Part shown: piece after piece, positions 37,203 through 45,473 of the stretch
How positions within the stretch are numbered: position 1 is the first letter of the stretch
Layout of the letters: every line of letters starts with the position of its first letter
Origin: Clostridia bacterium
Lineage (GTDB): Bacteria > Bacillota > Clostridia > Christensenellales > Aristaeellaceae
Assembly (NCBI GenBank): GCA_017527065.1
Contig: JAFXQO010000081.1
Location: 1 to 49,144, forward strand
Direction: 5' to 3'
Length of the DNA: 49,144 nucleotides
Made by a program: the position numbers and the translations under genes
Notes under the pieces: model-generated
Seen by the model: only the letters and a program-made list of their open reading frames with translations
The model's database searches: none
What the model was told of the DNA's origin: nothing

Positions 37203-37655
37203 CTACTTCCCGGCGGCCACGACGTTCAGCAGCATCCGCGTGGAGACGCCCGCGCTCAGCTTGAGGGTCACGGTGGTCTGCCCCACGGTGCGCACGGGCT
37301 CGTTCAGCTCGATCTTGCGCTTGTCCAGCTCCACGCCGTGCTGCGCCTTGAGGGCGTCGGCGATCTCCTGGCCGGTGATGGAGCCGTAGAGGCGGCCGCC
37401 CTCGCCGGCGCGCACCGCCACGATGACGACCTTGCCCTTCAGCTCGCGGGAGAGCCGCTCCGCCTCGTCGCGCTTCACGTCGGCGCGGTGCTTTTCGGCC
37501 TTCTTGGCGCTCTCGATGGAGTGGATCGCCTCCGCCGTGGCCTCGACGGCCATCTTGCGGGGCAGCAGGAAATTGCGGCCAAAACCGTCGCTGACCTCCA
37601 CGATCTGATCCTTTTTCCCGGTTCCCTGTACGTCTTTGAGCAAAATGACCTTCAT
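37203..37655 (-). CDS. rplI: 50S ribosomal protein L9
   Basis: A 150-residue L9 with the N-terminal RNA-binding domain (MKVILLKDVQGTGKKDQIVEVSDGFGRNFLLPRKMA), a long connecting helix rich in Glu and Lys (about 40-75), and the C-terminal domain (VRAGEGGRLYGSITGQEIADAL). Full length. Its start overlaps the DUF2232 gene stop by one base (TGATG), and dnaB follows after 16 nt. Confidence 0.98.
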   Translation of the reverse strand: MKVILLKDVQGTGKKDQIVEVSDGFGRNFLLPRKMAVEATAEAIHSIESAKKAEKHRADVKRDEAERLSRELKGKVVIVAVRAGEGGRLYGSITGQEIADALKAQHGVELDKRKIELNEPVRTVGQTTVTLKLSAGVSTRMLLNVVAAGK

Positions 37656-38707
37656 CAGTCGTCATCCTCCTTGTTTTGGTCCTTCATCTTTTTCTTCATG
37701 TAGCCGGTGATCAGGCCCTCACGCCCCAGCAGCGCCGAGGCGACGCCGATGAGGGCCACCAGCCGGGGCGCGATCCACAGCCCCGCGGCGATGAGGGCGA
37801 TCCGGAAGCCCCGCGAGCGGCCCGTCTCCCGGAAGCGGCGGCTGATGGCGGCCGCGCCCGCGGCGGCGTATACGGTCACGCCGCCGTTCAGCACCGCGTT
37901 CAGCACCGATTCCGCCCCGTCTGCCTTGGCCGCGTACAGCGCGCCGGCCGTGACGAGGCACACCAGCGCCCCCACGGTGACCCGCGGCGGCAGACGCCAC
38001 TTGAACAGCGGCGCGTAGTCGAGATCGCCGCCCCGCCGCGCGCACACGTAGCCGGGCAGCGCCGTGGCCAGCATGCCGGTGAGCAGGCCGGAGGAGAGCA
38101 GCATGGCCGGCAGCCCCAGCCGGAGCGCCTGGCCGGTGGTGTCGAATATGCCGTGCAGCATGGCCAGCGTCTCGGCCTGGGAAAGGCCCTCCGTGAGGAT
38201 CTGCTGGGCGGTCTCGACGGTCATGAGCGTGCCCATGCCGGTGAGGGCGAACTGCTGCAGCAGGAACTGGGCCATCTGCGGCGACAGGCCGTCCGCCCAG
38301 GCGGCGAACATGTCCATGGCCACGTCCACGAGGCTGCGGCCCAGCGCGGCGTAGAGAATGAGAATCAGCGCCAGCATGGCGCCCAGCTGCGCGCCGGCGG
38401 CGGCCTTCATGCGCGTGAAAAACGGCGCGCGGGCGCGCATCAGCGCGATGACCACCACGGCGGGCGCGCCGAAGATCAGCGCTCCGATCGCCGCCGCCCC
38501 GACGCCCAGCAGCGCCGCCAGCGACCCCACGGACACACACAGGAAAACCGCCGCGGGCAGAAGGCCTGCCCAGGCGAACAGCAGCGGCGCGATGACCGTG
38601 CCCCCCACGCACACCATGGACAGGGGCAGGCCGATGATCTGCAAAAGGCCCGCCATGACGCCCAGCGCCGACGCGGCGATCACTTTTCCGGGAGAATGAT
38701 TCTGCAT
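37655..38707 (-). CDS. DUF2232 membrane protein
   Basis: A 350-residue polytopic protein with about 8-9 membrane segments, of the DUF2232/YybS type found just before rplI in many Firmicutes; function unknown, with a role in cell envelope or sporulation suspected from context. Segment order LGVMAGLLQIIGLPLSMVCVGGTVIAPLLFAWAGLLPA then GALIFGAPAVVVIALMRARAPFF is typical. The tail is charged (MKKKMKDQNKEDDD). Overlaps rplI by one base. Confidence 0.85.
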   Translation of the reverse strand: MQNHSPGKVIAASALGVMAGLLQIIGLPLSMVCVGGTVIAPLLFAWAGLLPAAVFLCVSVGSLAALLGVGAAAIGALIFGAPAVVVIALMRARAPFFTRMKAAAGAQLGAMLALILILYAALGRSLVDVAMDMFAAWADGLSPQMAQFLLQQFALTGMGTLMTVETAQQILTEGLSQAETLAMLHGIFDTTGQALRLGLPAMLLSSGLLTGMLATALPGYVCARRGGDLDYAPLFKWRLPPRVTVGALVCLVTAGALYAAKADGAESVLNAVLNGGVTVYAAAGAAAISRRFRETGRSRGFRIALIAAGLWIAPRLVALIGVASALLGREGLITGYMKKKMKDQNKEDDD

Positions 38708-38735
38708 TTTCTTTACCTCGTTTGGCCGCCCGCCG

Positions 38736-40244
38736 TCAGACGTCGGGGGCGCTGATGACGCCGGGATTGCGCATCAGGGGACTCAGCAGGCTGATTTCGT
38801 GAACAAGCGTTTCCAGCGCCTCCCCCTCGATCTGGATGCGCACCGCCCGCACGGCGGGATGCTCCGTGAGGGTGTTCACCAGGGCGAAGACCAGGTTTCG
38901 CTCCTGCTGGCTGTTCAGGCGCTGGCAGCCGGCGTGGAAGGCCTTTGAAAAATTGAGCGTCGCTATGCCGTCTTCCACGCGGACGCCCAGAAGATCGTCG
39001 ATGGTCAGCCCGTCCGGCACCACGCGGGAGACGTCCGCCTCCCAGGGCCGGGGCTCCTCGAACAGCAGCGCCAGCAGCTGGCGCGGCGACGAGGCTTCCT
39101 CCGCCCGCATGGGGCGGCCGAGGGGCCTGAGGGAGCCATCCGAGGCGGTCATGTAGATGGTCTCCAGCTGCCCGATGGTGCGCTCGAACATGGCCCGGTG
39201 CATGACGCCGTTGTCCAGCGCCACCTCGCCCGCCGGCGAATCGACCCGCGTCAGCAGGCCGTCGCCCACGTAGACCTGTATGCCGTCCAGGTCGGGCAGA
39301 AAGCCCGTGAGCGTGCAGGCGAGGGAGGCGTACATCTGCCAGGCGTTCAGGCGGGCCCGGTCGAGAATGGCGGAGAGATTGCCGTCGAAGGTCAGCCGGG
39401 CCACGCGGCGTCCGTCCGCCAGGGTGACAAGCTCCGCGCCGGTGATGATCGCGGCGTCGGAATCGGGCAGTATGGGCCGCACCGCGGGATCCAGCGCGCC
39501 GTCGTCGGACAGGGCGTCCAGCAGGGCGCTCAGCGCGTCGCCCTGTTCAATGGTGATCTCCCGGGTCTCCGGCACGATCAGGCGGCTGTTGCGGGCCGGA
39601 TGGTACAGTACGGCCGTCCGGCTCACATCCACGGCGCCCTCGCCGGCCAGCTCGGCCTCGCTCAGCGCCTGGCTCCACTGCACGGCCAGCGGCGCGTCGT
39701 TCGGCCGGCCCGCGCCGCAGGGCAGCGCCGTGACAGGCAGCGCGCGCCCGGAAATCAGCACGTCCGCGCAGGAAACGCCCTCCGCCCCGCACAGGGTCTT
39801 CACGATGGCCGCCCGCATGAGGAACAGCTGCCTCGGCGTCTCGACGGCGCGGGCCTCCAGAGACAGGTCAACCACCACCGTGCCGCCGGACTGGCGCACG
39901 CTGAGGGCGCTGGTGCCCTCCGGGGCCACGCCCCGCGCGGCGTCCTCCAGCAGCGCCCCGACCAGGCGCTGGGGCAGCGTCTCGCCCGCCCCGACCGTGA
40001 TCTCGGCCGCCGCGGAAGACAGCTCCTGCCCGTCCTCCGAAGGACAGTACAGCGTGGCCGGAACCGTTCGAGGCAGGATCTCGTCGCCGACGGCGGGGCC
40101 GGCGGGGGCTTCCTCGGGCACGGGCATTTCAAAATGCGAATCGCCCGTATGCAGCTCGGCGTAAAGCGGCACGCAGCCCGTGAGCGGCAGGCAGAGCGCG
40201 AGCAGCAGGCAGAGCGCGACCGACTGGGCCGAGGCGCGCTTCAT
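38736..40244 (-). CDS. GerMN-domain lipoprotein
   Basis: A 502-residue predicted lipoprotein (lipobox LPLTGC near residue 22). Three copies of a GerMN-like module can be seen, each with a strand-rich start and a helix of the form P-x-L-x-x-L-L: GETLPQRLVGALLEDAARGV (about 85-105), GDALSALLDALSDDG (about 235-250) and SPRQLLALLFEEPRP (about 380-395), each followed by V-x-x-G-x-x-x-x-x-x-L-F/S. GerM itself has two and acts in spore coat and germination; many GerMN lipoproteins are of unknown role. ATG 40244 is better spaced from GGGAGGG than the one at 40250. Confidence 0.82.
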   Translation of the reverse strand: MKRASAQSVALCLLLALCLPLTGCVPLYAELHTGDSHFEMPVPEEAPAGPAVGDEILPRTVPATLYCPSEDGQELSSAAAEITVGAGETLPQRLVGALLEDAARGVAPEGTSALSVRQSGGTVVVDLSLEARAVETPRQLFLMRAAIVKTLCGAEGVSCADVLISGRALPVTALPCGAGRPNDAPLAVQWSQALSEAELAGEGAVDVSRTAVLYHPARNSRLIVPETREITIEQGDALSALLDALSDDGALDPAVRPILPDSDAAIITGAELVTLADGRRVARLTFDGNLSAILDRARLNAWQMYASLACTLTGFLPDLDGIQVYVGDGLLTRVDSPAGEVALDNGVMHRAMFERTIGQLETIYMTASDGSLRPLGRPMRAEEASSPRQLLALLFEEPRPWEADVSRVVPDGLTIDDLLGVRVEDGIATLNFSKAFHAGCQRLNSQQERNLVFALVNTLTEHPAVRAVRIQIEGEALETLVHEISLLSPLMRNPGVISAPDV

Positions 40245-40281
40245 GGTCATCCCTCCCGGAAAAAATCTCGGCGCGGGAGGC

Positions 40282-40311
40282 GTTATACTAAAGCCTGATG
40301 AAAGGAGACAA
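40282..40311 (-). promoter_or_regulatory. Possible promoter of the GerMN gene
   Basis: On the minus strand TTGTCT (40311-40306), 18-bp spacer, TATAAC (40287-40282), about 38 bp before the ATG. Weak match. Confidence 0.4.
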
Positions 40312-40323
40312 GATCATCGAGGA

Positions 40324-40406
40324 TTTTTTCGTTCTGGCAAAGCTGAGCGGAGGGAGGCGACGCAGCGCGTCGTTGACCGCAGCGAAGCACGGCCAGAGCG
40401 GAAAAA
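40324..40406. repeat. Fold-back intergenic element
   Basis: TTTTTTCGTTCTGGC (40324-40338) is the imperfect inverse of GCCAGAGCGGAAAAA (40392-40406); inside is a second hairpin GACGC-AGC-GCGTC. It fills most of the 199-bp space between the kinase stop and the GerMN start. No gene is supported there. Confidence 0.55.
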
Positions 40407-40443
40407 GACCGATGAGATGTCTATTTTTCAGAAGGTTTTAGTA

Positions 40444-41838
40444 TTAGGCCTCCGGCAAATCCACGGTAAACGTGCTGCCCTTGTTCTCCTCGCTGACGAC
40501 GCCCACGTGGCCGCCGTGCAGCAGCACGATCTGCTTGACGATTGACAGGCCCAGGCCGGTGCCGCCCGTCTCCCGGGAACGCGCCTTGTCGACGCGGTAG
40601 AAGCGGTCGAACACGTGCAGCTGGTCTTCCTTGGGAATGCCGATGCCCGTGTCGATCACCTTCACGATGGCCCGCCTGTCCTTTTTGGACAGCTCCACGC
40701 GCACGCTGCCGCCGCGCCCGGTGTACTTGATGGCGTTGTCCATCAGGTTGTAGAACACCTGGGTCAGGCGGTTGGCGTCGCCGTTGACCACGGCCTGCTC
40801 CCGCACGGACAGGGTCATCTCGATGCCCCGCTCCCGGGCCAGGGGCTGCAGGCGGCGCATATTCTCGCTCAGCAGCTCGGCCACGGAAATGGGCCGCGCG
40901 TCCAGCGGCTTCTCGCCGCCGTCGATGGAGACCAGCGTCAGAAGGTCTCCGATGACCGAGTTCAGGCGGTCGATCTCCTTGTTGATGTCGGTCAGGAATT
41001 CCCGGGTCATGTCGGGGTCCATGGGATCCTGATACATCAGCGTCTCGATGAGGATCTTCATGGTGCTCAGCGGCGTCTTCAGCTCATGGGAGGCGTTGGA
41101 GACGAACTGATTGCGCGCCTTGTCCAGGCTCTCGAGACGGTCGCACATGGTGTTGAAGGCCGTGGCCAGCTGGGCGAACTCGTTTTTGCCGCGCACCTTG
41201 ACGCGGTTGCTGAAATCGCCGTTGGCCATCTCCACGATGCCCTCGTTCAGCTCGGAGATCGGCCTGGTGAACCAGCGGGAGACGAACAGGCTCATCAGCG
41301 TGACCGCCACGGTCACCAGCCCCAGCCAGGCCAGCATCTTCGTCTGGATGGTCATCAGGGAGCGGTAGGCCTCCTCCGAGCGCGTGAGGTAGACCAGAAC
41401 GCCCATGAGCTCCTCCCGGCCGATGGGCGCGGCGTAGAGGCTTATCATGTTGCCCGTGAGCGCGCCGGTGAGCAGGGTGGGGCTCTGGTCGCCCACGAAA
41501 TAATAGCCGTAGTCGGCCTTCCCCTGGTTCAGCGCGGTGGCTACCTCGCGCCGGCTCATGCGCACGCCGTTCATCTCGGATTGGGAATCCGCCTGGGCCA
41601 CGCCGTACAGGTCGAGCACCAGCACGCGGCTGTAGTCGTCCGAGTTCCGGTCGGCGAGGGCATAGAGGGCCTCGCCGTCGCGCGCGGCCAGGGGCGCTTC
41701 GGCCTGAGCCGCCAGGGAAATCGCGGCGTAGAGCTCGTCGTTCGCCTTCTGATTAAACAGATATTCGCCTACCAGCCGGATGAGCGTCGCGCTGACGATA
41801 TAAAACGAGACGCACACGATCAGCAGATAGGCGAGCAC
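40444..41838 (-). CDS. Sensor histidine kinase (WalK-like)
   Basis: At least 464 residues. N-terminal membrane segment, extracytoplasmic sensor (about 25-160), second membrane segment (about 168-188), HAMP (about 190-242), HisKA with the phospho-His in SNASHELKTPLSTM, and HATPase with NLMDNAIKYTG, DTGIGIPKED, FDRFYRVDKARSRETGGTGLGLSIVKQI. In Firmicutes this architecture next to such a regulator controls cell-wall turnover. The start is problematic: GTG 41838 is the first standard start, yet it falls in the first membrane helix, and the frame stays open upstream through the family-typical TFHSIRWKF without ATG, GTG or TTG. Confidence 0.88.
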   Translation of the reverse strand: MLAYLLIVCVSFYIVSATLIRLVGEYLFNQKANDELYAAISLAAQAEAPLAARDGEALYALADRNSDDYSRVLVLDLYGVAQADSQSEMNGVRMSRREVATALNQGKADYGYYFVGDQSPTLLTGALTGNMISLYAAPIGREELMGVLVYLTRSEEAYRSLMTIQTKMLAWLGLVTVAVTLMSLFVSRWFTRPISELNEGIVEMANGDFSNRVKVRGKNEFAQLATAFNTMCDRLESLDKARNQFVSNASHELKTPLSTMKILIETLMYQDPMDPDMTREFLTDINKEIDRLNSVIGDLLTLVSIDGGEKPLDARPISVAELLSENMRRLQPLARERGIEMTLSVREQAVVNGDANRLTQVFYNLMDNAIKYTGRGGSVRVELSKKDRRAIVKVIDTGIGIPKEDQLHVFDRFYRVDKARSRETGGTGLGLSIVKQIVLLHGGHVGVVSEENKGSTFTVDLPEA

Positions 41839-41869
41839 GAATTTCCAGCGGATGGAATGAAAAGTCCGG

Positions 41870-42562
41870 TTAATCCTTGTCAGTGAAATAGTAGCCCACT
41901 CCCCACTTTGTGAGAATAAACTCAGGCTGGGCGGGATTGTGTTCGATTTTTTCGCGCAGGCGGCGGATATGCACGTCCACCGTGCGCAGATCGCCCAGGT
42001 AATCGTACTTCCAGATGGTCTCCAGCAGGCTCTCGCGGCTGAATACCTTGCCCCGGTTGGACACGAACAGCTGCAGGAGATCGAATTCCTTCGCGGTCAG
42101 GTTGGCCTCCCGGTTGTCGATGGAAACGGAGCGGTTGTTCAGGTTGATCGTCATGTTGCGCACCACGATGACCTGCGGCGCCACCTCCGGCTGCTGCGCC
42201 CCCGCGCGCCGGAAGATGGACTTGATGCGCGCCTTCACCTCAAGGATGTTGAAGGGCTTGGTCATGTAGTCGTCCGCGCCGTACTCGAAGCCGAGGATCT
42301 TGTCCATGTCCTCGCCCTTGGCGGTCAGCATGATGATCGGGATGTTGGACCGCTCCCTCACCCGCTGGCACACCTCGATGCCGTCCATCTTGGGCAGCAT
42401 CACGTCCAGCAGAATCAGGTCGAAGTGTCCGGAGGCGAACTTCGCCAGGGCCTCCTCCCCGTCGGCGGCGGAGTCGATCTCGTAGCCCTCCTGCTCCAGG
42501 CTGTACTTCAAGCCCTTGACGATCAGCGGCTCGTCGTCCACGATCAGGATCTTTCTTGCCAC
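41870..42562 (-). CDS. OmpR-family response regulator (WalR-like)
   Basis: A 230-residue regulator. Receiver domain: KILIVDDEPLIVKGL with the acidic pair, phospho-Asp in DLILLDVMLPKMDG, Thr of LTAKGED, Lys of YMTKPF. C-terminal winged helix: REANLTAKEFDLLQLFVSNRGKVFSRESLLETIWKYDYLGDLRTVDVHIRRLREKIE. The best start is GTG 42562 with AAGGAGG eight bases upstream, giving MARKILIVDDEP; ATG 42580 is an alternative but overlaps that ribosome binding site. The WalR-like identity rests on the YDYLGDLRTVDVH region and the partner kinase; walH/walI genes are absent. Confidence 0.92.
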   Translation of the reverse strand: MARKILIVDDEPLIVKGLKYSLEQEGYEIDSAADGEEALAKFASGHFDLILLDVMLPKMDGIEVCQRVRERSNIPIIMLTAKGEDMDKILGFEYGADDYMTKPFNILEVKARIKSIFRRAGAQQPEVAPQVIVVRNMTINLNNRSVSIDNREANLTAKEFDLLQLFVSNRGKVFSRESLLETIWKYDYLGDLRTVDVHIRRLREKIEHNPAQPEFILTKWGVGYYFTDKD

Positions 42563-42603
42563 GGCGTCATCCTCCTTCATCCCGCGCAATTTAATCTCCT
42601 CTT

Positions 42604-42632
42604 ATTATAACCTTAAAATGTCATGATTTCAA
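42604..42632 (-). promoter_or_regulatory. Promoter of the two-component operon
   Basis: On the minus strand TTGAAA (42632-42627), an exact 17-bp spacer and TATAAT (42609-42604), about 40 bp before the GTG start. The region is strongly AT-rich compared with the genes. Confidence 0.8.
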
Positions 42633-42721
42633 CTGTATTTTGAAGAAAATATTTCTGTTTTACGTTGATTTATCCTTTGACCTCCGACAAAATTGTTAGA
42701 GACCTTTTATAATTCCATATC

Positions 42722-43643
42722 TTACAATGTGACGAGCAGCGCCACAAGGGGGAGCGTGACCACGCTGAGGAGCGTGGAAATCACCACCAGGCCGCAGGCG
42801 AAGTCCTCGTCGTGGCGGTAGCGCACGGCGAACACCGAGGTGATGGCCGCGCAGGGGCAGGCCTCCAGCAGCAGCACCACCTGAGCCGCCTGGCCCCGGA
42901 TGCCCAGCGCCATGAACACGGCCACGCAGGCGGCCGGGATCAGCAGCAGCCGGGCGGCGACGGTCCTCCACAGCCGCGCGTTCTTCAAAAGCGCGCCCAG
43001 ATCGCACCCCGCGATCAGTATGCCGGTCATCATCATGGACACGGGGGTGTTCATGCCGCCCAGGTAGCCGATGGCGCTGGCGAGCACCGACGGCACGGGC
43101 AGGCGCAGGTAGTAGATCAGAAGCCCCGCCGCCACGGCGTAGATGACCGGGGTTTTCAGGATGCTCCCGAGGATGTCGCGGGCCGAGCGCTCCGAACTCA
43201 TCAGGCCCACGCCGGCGGTGAACAGCAGTATGTTGAACACGGTCACATAGGCGCTGGCGTACACCAGCCCCTCCGCGCCGAACAGCGCCTGGATGAGCGG
43301 GAAGCCCATGTAGGCGGCGTTGGCGAAGCCCCCCCGCAAAGCGGCGGACGGCGCGGTTCCCGTCCCGCCGGCTCCGGTGGAGCAGCAGGGAGAGCGCCAG
43401 GCCCAGCAGCATGGCGAAGGCGCTGTAGAGAAACGCCCGCCCGATGCCGCGGCTCATCTCCTCCGAATACTCCACGAGGTAGGAGTTGACCGTCATCGCG
43501 GGGATGATGATGTACAGCAGGAGATCGGCGAAGACCGACTTGGCCGATTTGGCGATGACGCCGGTCTTCACGCCGAGGGCGCCGGTGAAGATCAGCAGGA
43601 ACAGCGTGACGACCTGCCAGAAGGTGATGAGAGCGAGGGCCAT
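42722..43643 (-). pseudogene. AEC family transporter with a frameshift at a G7 run
   Basis: Two frames together give a complete auxin-efflux-carrier-family protein of about 306 residues with ten membrane segments. The N-terminal part (MALALITFWQVVTLFLLIFTGALGVKTGVIAK...LGLALSLLLHR) runs in one frame to about 43336; from there GGFANAAYMGFPLIQALFGAEGL...VVISTLLSVVTLPLVALLV continues in the next. The junction is a run of seven G on the coding strand (43329-43335); six would restore TTT-GCG-GGG-GGC-TTC. It may be a sequencing indel, a recent mutation or a phase-variable switch. AEC proteins export organic acids or similar. It follows ybaK-like gene by one base. Confidence 0.85.
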
Positions 43644-43644
43644 G

Positions 43645-44121
43645 TCACGCCTCCTCCGGGGCCTTGCACACGTCCACCCACCCGGCGAAATCGCAGGAAT
43701 CTTCCAGCTCCGCCACGGCGAGGCGCACGGCGCTGTGGTCCGTGCCGGCGGCCGGGTAGACCACGGCGTGCTTTTTCAGGCTCTCGTCGAAATACACGGT
43801 CACGCCCTCGTTCACGCCGAAGGGACACACGCCGCCCACGTCGTGGCCGATCAGCGCCTCGACCTGGTCGCCGGGGATCATGCGGGCCTTGCAGTTGAAG
43901 CGCGCCTTGTACTTCTTGTTGTCGACCCGGGCCATGCCCGAGGCGAGGATCAGCACAGGCCTGTCTCCCTGCAGGAAGGACAGGGTCTTGGCGATCATGT
44001 CCGGCTCGCAGCCCAGGGCCTCGGCGGCGGCCTCCACGGTGGCGCTGCTGCGCTCGGGAATGATGATGCGGTCGGCCAGGCCGCGCCGGGCCAGATACTC
44101 TTTTGCTCTTGTCAGCGACAT
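43645..44121 (-). CDS. YbaK/EbsC family aminoacyl-tRNA deacylase-like protein
   Basis: A 158-residue protein of the YbaK/ProX fold, which hydrolyses mischarged tRNAs (for example Cys-tRNA-Pro). Family features: SSATVEAAAEALGCEPDMIAKTLSFLQGDRPVLILASGMARVDNKKYKARF (including the Lys before T in IAKTL) and GHDVGGVCPFGVNEGVTVYFDESL with the conserved G-x-x-x-P-F/G. ATG 44121 has GAAGGG upstream. The pairing with an AEC transporter gene looks operonic but the link is unclear. Confidence 0.9.
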   Translation of the reverse strand: MSLTRAKEYLARRGLADRIIIPERSSATVEAAAEALGCEPDMIAKTLSFLQGDRPVLILASGMARVDNKKYKARFNCKARMIPGDQVEALIGHDVGGVCPFGVNEGVTVYFDESLKKHAVVYPAAGTDHSAVRLAVAELEDSCDFAGWVDVCKAPEEA

Positions 44122-44168
44122 GGAAATCATCCCTTCCGCCGCCGCGGGGCGGCGTTTTCTCTCCCGCC

Positions 44169-44177
44169 AGTATACCA
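44169..44177 (-). promoter_or_regulatory. Extended -10 element of the ybaK-like gene
   Basis: On the minus strand TGG-TATACT, an extended -10 (TGN) motif about 48 bp before the ATG; no clear -35. The same TGG-TATACT arrangement occurs before the alanine racemase gene (47646-47654). Confidence 0.45.
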
Positions 44178-44229
44178 CGAAAGCGGGCGGGATGAAATGA
44201 TGAAATAAAAAAGATTCTTCACGTTTTCC

Positions 44230-44375
44230 TGTGGGATCACAACTCCCTCAGTCACGCTTCGCGTGCCAGCTCCCTCAAAGAGGGAGCCTCACGACAGCGA
44301 TGGGGAACGCCATTGCCTCCCTCGCTGAGGGAGGTGGCTCGGCGCAGCCGAGACGAAGGGAGTCGGCATCTCACA
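44230..44375. repeat. 146-bp fold-back element (MITE/REP-like)
   Basis: Imperfect terminal inverted repeats: TGTGGGATCACAACTCCCTC (44230-44249) against the reverse complement of 44356-44375, 14 of 20 matching. Inside are CTCCCTC-AAA-GAGGGAG and CCTCCCTC-GCT-GAGGGAGG hairpins. Sequences with CTCCCTCAGTCA..GAGGGAGCC are recurrent intergenic repeats in gut Clostridia. It takes up half of the 346-bp divergent gap 44122-44467, which contains no gene. Confidence 0.7.
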
Positions 44376-44426
44376 ACTTCCCGTGATGAATCATAGAAAA
44401 GCGTTATGTTCCCCGCGCCGTTTTTG

Positions 44427-44435
44427 TGCTATAAT
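44427..44435 (+). promoter_or_regulatory. Extended -10 of the D-cysteine desulfhydrase-like gene
   Basis: TG at 44427-44428, then TATAAT at 44430-44435, 32 bp before the ATG. No convincing -35, which is acceptable for an extended -10 promoter. Confidence 0.6.
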
Positions 44436-44467
44436 GGACCTGAAAAAACAGGACGGAGGACGGAACC

Positions 44468-45412
44468 ATGAAATCACTCGACAGCTTTGACCGGGTTTCA
44501 CTCGGCGTTTTCCCCACGCCCATACAGCGGCTGAACAACCTGAGCGCCCTTTTGAAGACCAACCTGTACATAAAGCGCGACGACCTGACCGGCCTGGGCT
44601 TGGGCGGCAACAAGGTGCGAAAGCTCGAATTCCTGCTGGCCGACGCCAGGAAGCAGGGCGCGCGGCTGGTGTTCACCACGGGCGGCGCCCAGTCCAACCA
44701 CGCGATGCTCACCGCGGCGGCGGCGGCCAAGCTGGGCATGCGCGCCATCCTGATCCTCAAAAAGCGCGGCGTCACGGCCTGCCTGGGCAACCAGCTGCTG
44801 GAAAAGCTCATGGGCACCGAGGTCATCTTCATGGACACGGACGACTACGCCGACATCTACGCCGAGATGGACCGCATCGGCGCGAAGACCGGCGCGCCTT
44901 ACTACAAGATCCCCTGCGGCGGCTCCAACGCCCTGGGCACGCTGGGCTACGTGGACTGCGCCCGGGAGATCGCCGCCCAGGGCCTCCGCTTCGACCACAT
45001 CGTCTGCGCGGAGGGCAGCGGCGGCACCATGGCGGGCCTCGCGCTGGGCGCGAAGCTGTTCCTGCCGGAAACCCGCGTGCACGGCATGATGGTGGACACC
45101 GACCCCTTCGACGAGATCACCCCCCGGCTGATGCGGGAGGCGGCGGCGCTGCTCGAAGCGGACGCGGCCGTCTCGGTGGCGGATTTCACACTGCGGGACC
45201 AGTGCGGCCCGGGCTACGCCATCCCCTCGGAGGCGGGCAACGCGGCCGTGGCGCTCATGGCCGCGCAGGAGGGCGTCTTTCTCGATCCGGTCTACACCGG
45301 CAAGGCTTTCGCGGGCCTCGTGGCCATGGCGAAGGAAGGCGCTTTCGCCCCGGAGGAAAACGTGCTGTTCGTGCACACCGGCGGCGCGGGCGGCCTGTTC
45401 GCGGTGATGTGA
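44468..45412 (+). CDS. D-cysteine desulfhydrase/ACC-deaminase-like PLP enzyme
   Basis: A 314-residue fold-II PLP enzyme. Lys49 in GLGGNKVRKLEF is the Schiff-base lysine; FTTGGAQSNHAMLTAAAA and the Ser of GSGGTMAGL bind PLP; the C-terminal FVHTGGAGGLFA is family-typical. Members either degrade D-cysteine to pyruvate, H2S and ammonia, or open 1-aminocyclopropane-1-carboxylate. PFTP-like opening (VFPTPIQRLNNLS) and length match DcyD. Start ATG has GGAGGA upstream. Confidence 0.88.
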   Translation: MKSLDSFDRVSLGVFPTPIQRLNNLSALLKTNLYIKRDDLTGLGLGGNKVRKLEFLLADARKQGARLVFTTGGAQSNHAMLTAAAAAKLGMRAILILKKRGVTACLGNQLLEKLMGTEVIFMDTDDYADIYAEMDRIGAKTGAPYYKIPCGGSNALGTLGYVDCAREIAAQGLRFDHIVCAEGSGGTMAGLALGAKLFLPETRVHGMMVDTDPFDEITPRLMREAAALLEADAAVSVADFTLRDQCGPGYAIPSEAGNAAVALMAAQEGVFLDPVYTGKAFAGLVAMAKEGAFAPEENVLFVHTGGAGGLFAVM

Positions 45413-45427
45413 GCGTTCAGACGCGTC

Positions 45428-45458
45428 GCGGCCCGCGCCGGTGATCGGCGCGGGCCGC
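45428..45458. terminator. Strong hairpin between convergent genes
   Basis: GCGGCCCGCGCCG (45428-45440) pairs perfectly over 13 bp with CGGCGCGGGCCGC (45446-45458) across GTGAT. There is no T-run, but its position between convergent genes supports a bidirectional terminator. Confidence 0.65.
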
Positions 45459-45473
45459 GTCATATAATTCCCG

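Noticed and set aside
40296-40439. A 47-codon plus-strand frame (MKGDKIIEDFFVLAKLSGG...)
   Set aside because: It coincides with a fold-back element, the amino-acid sequence looks non-protein (Arg/Ser-rich with hairpin-derived repeats), and no start signal distinguishes it.
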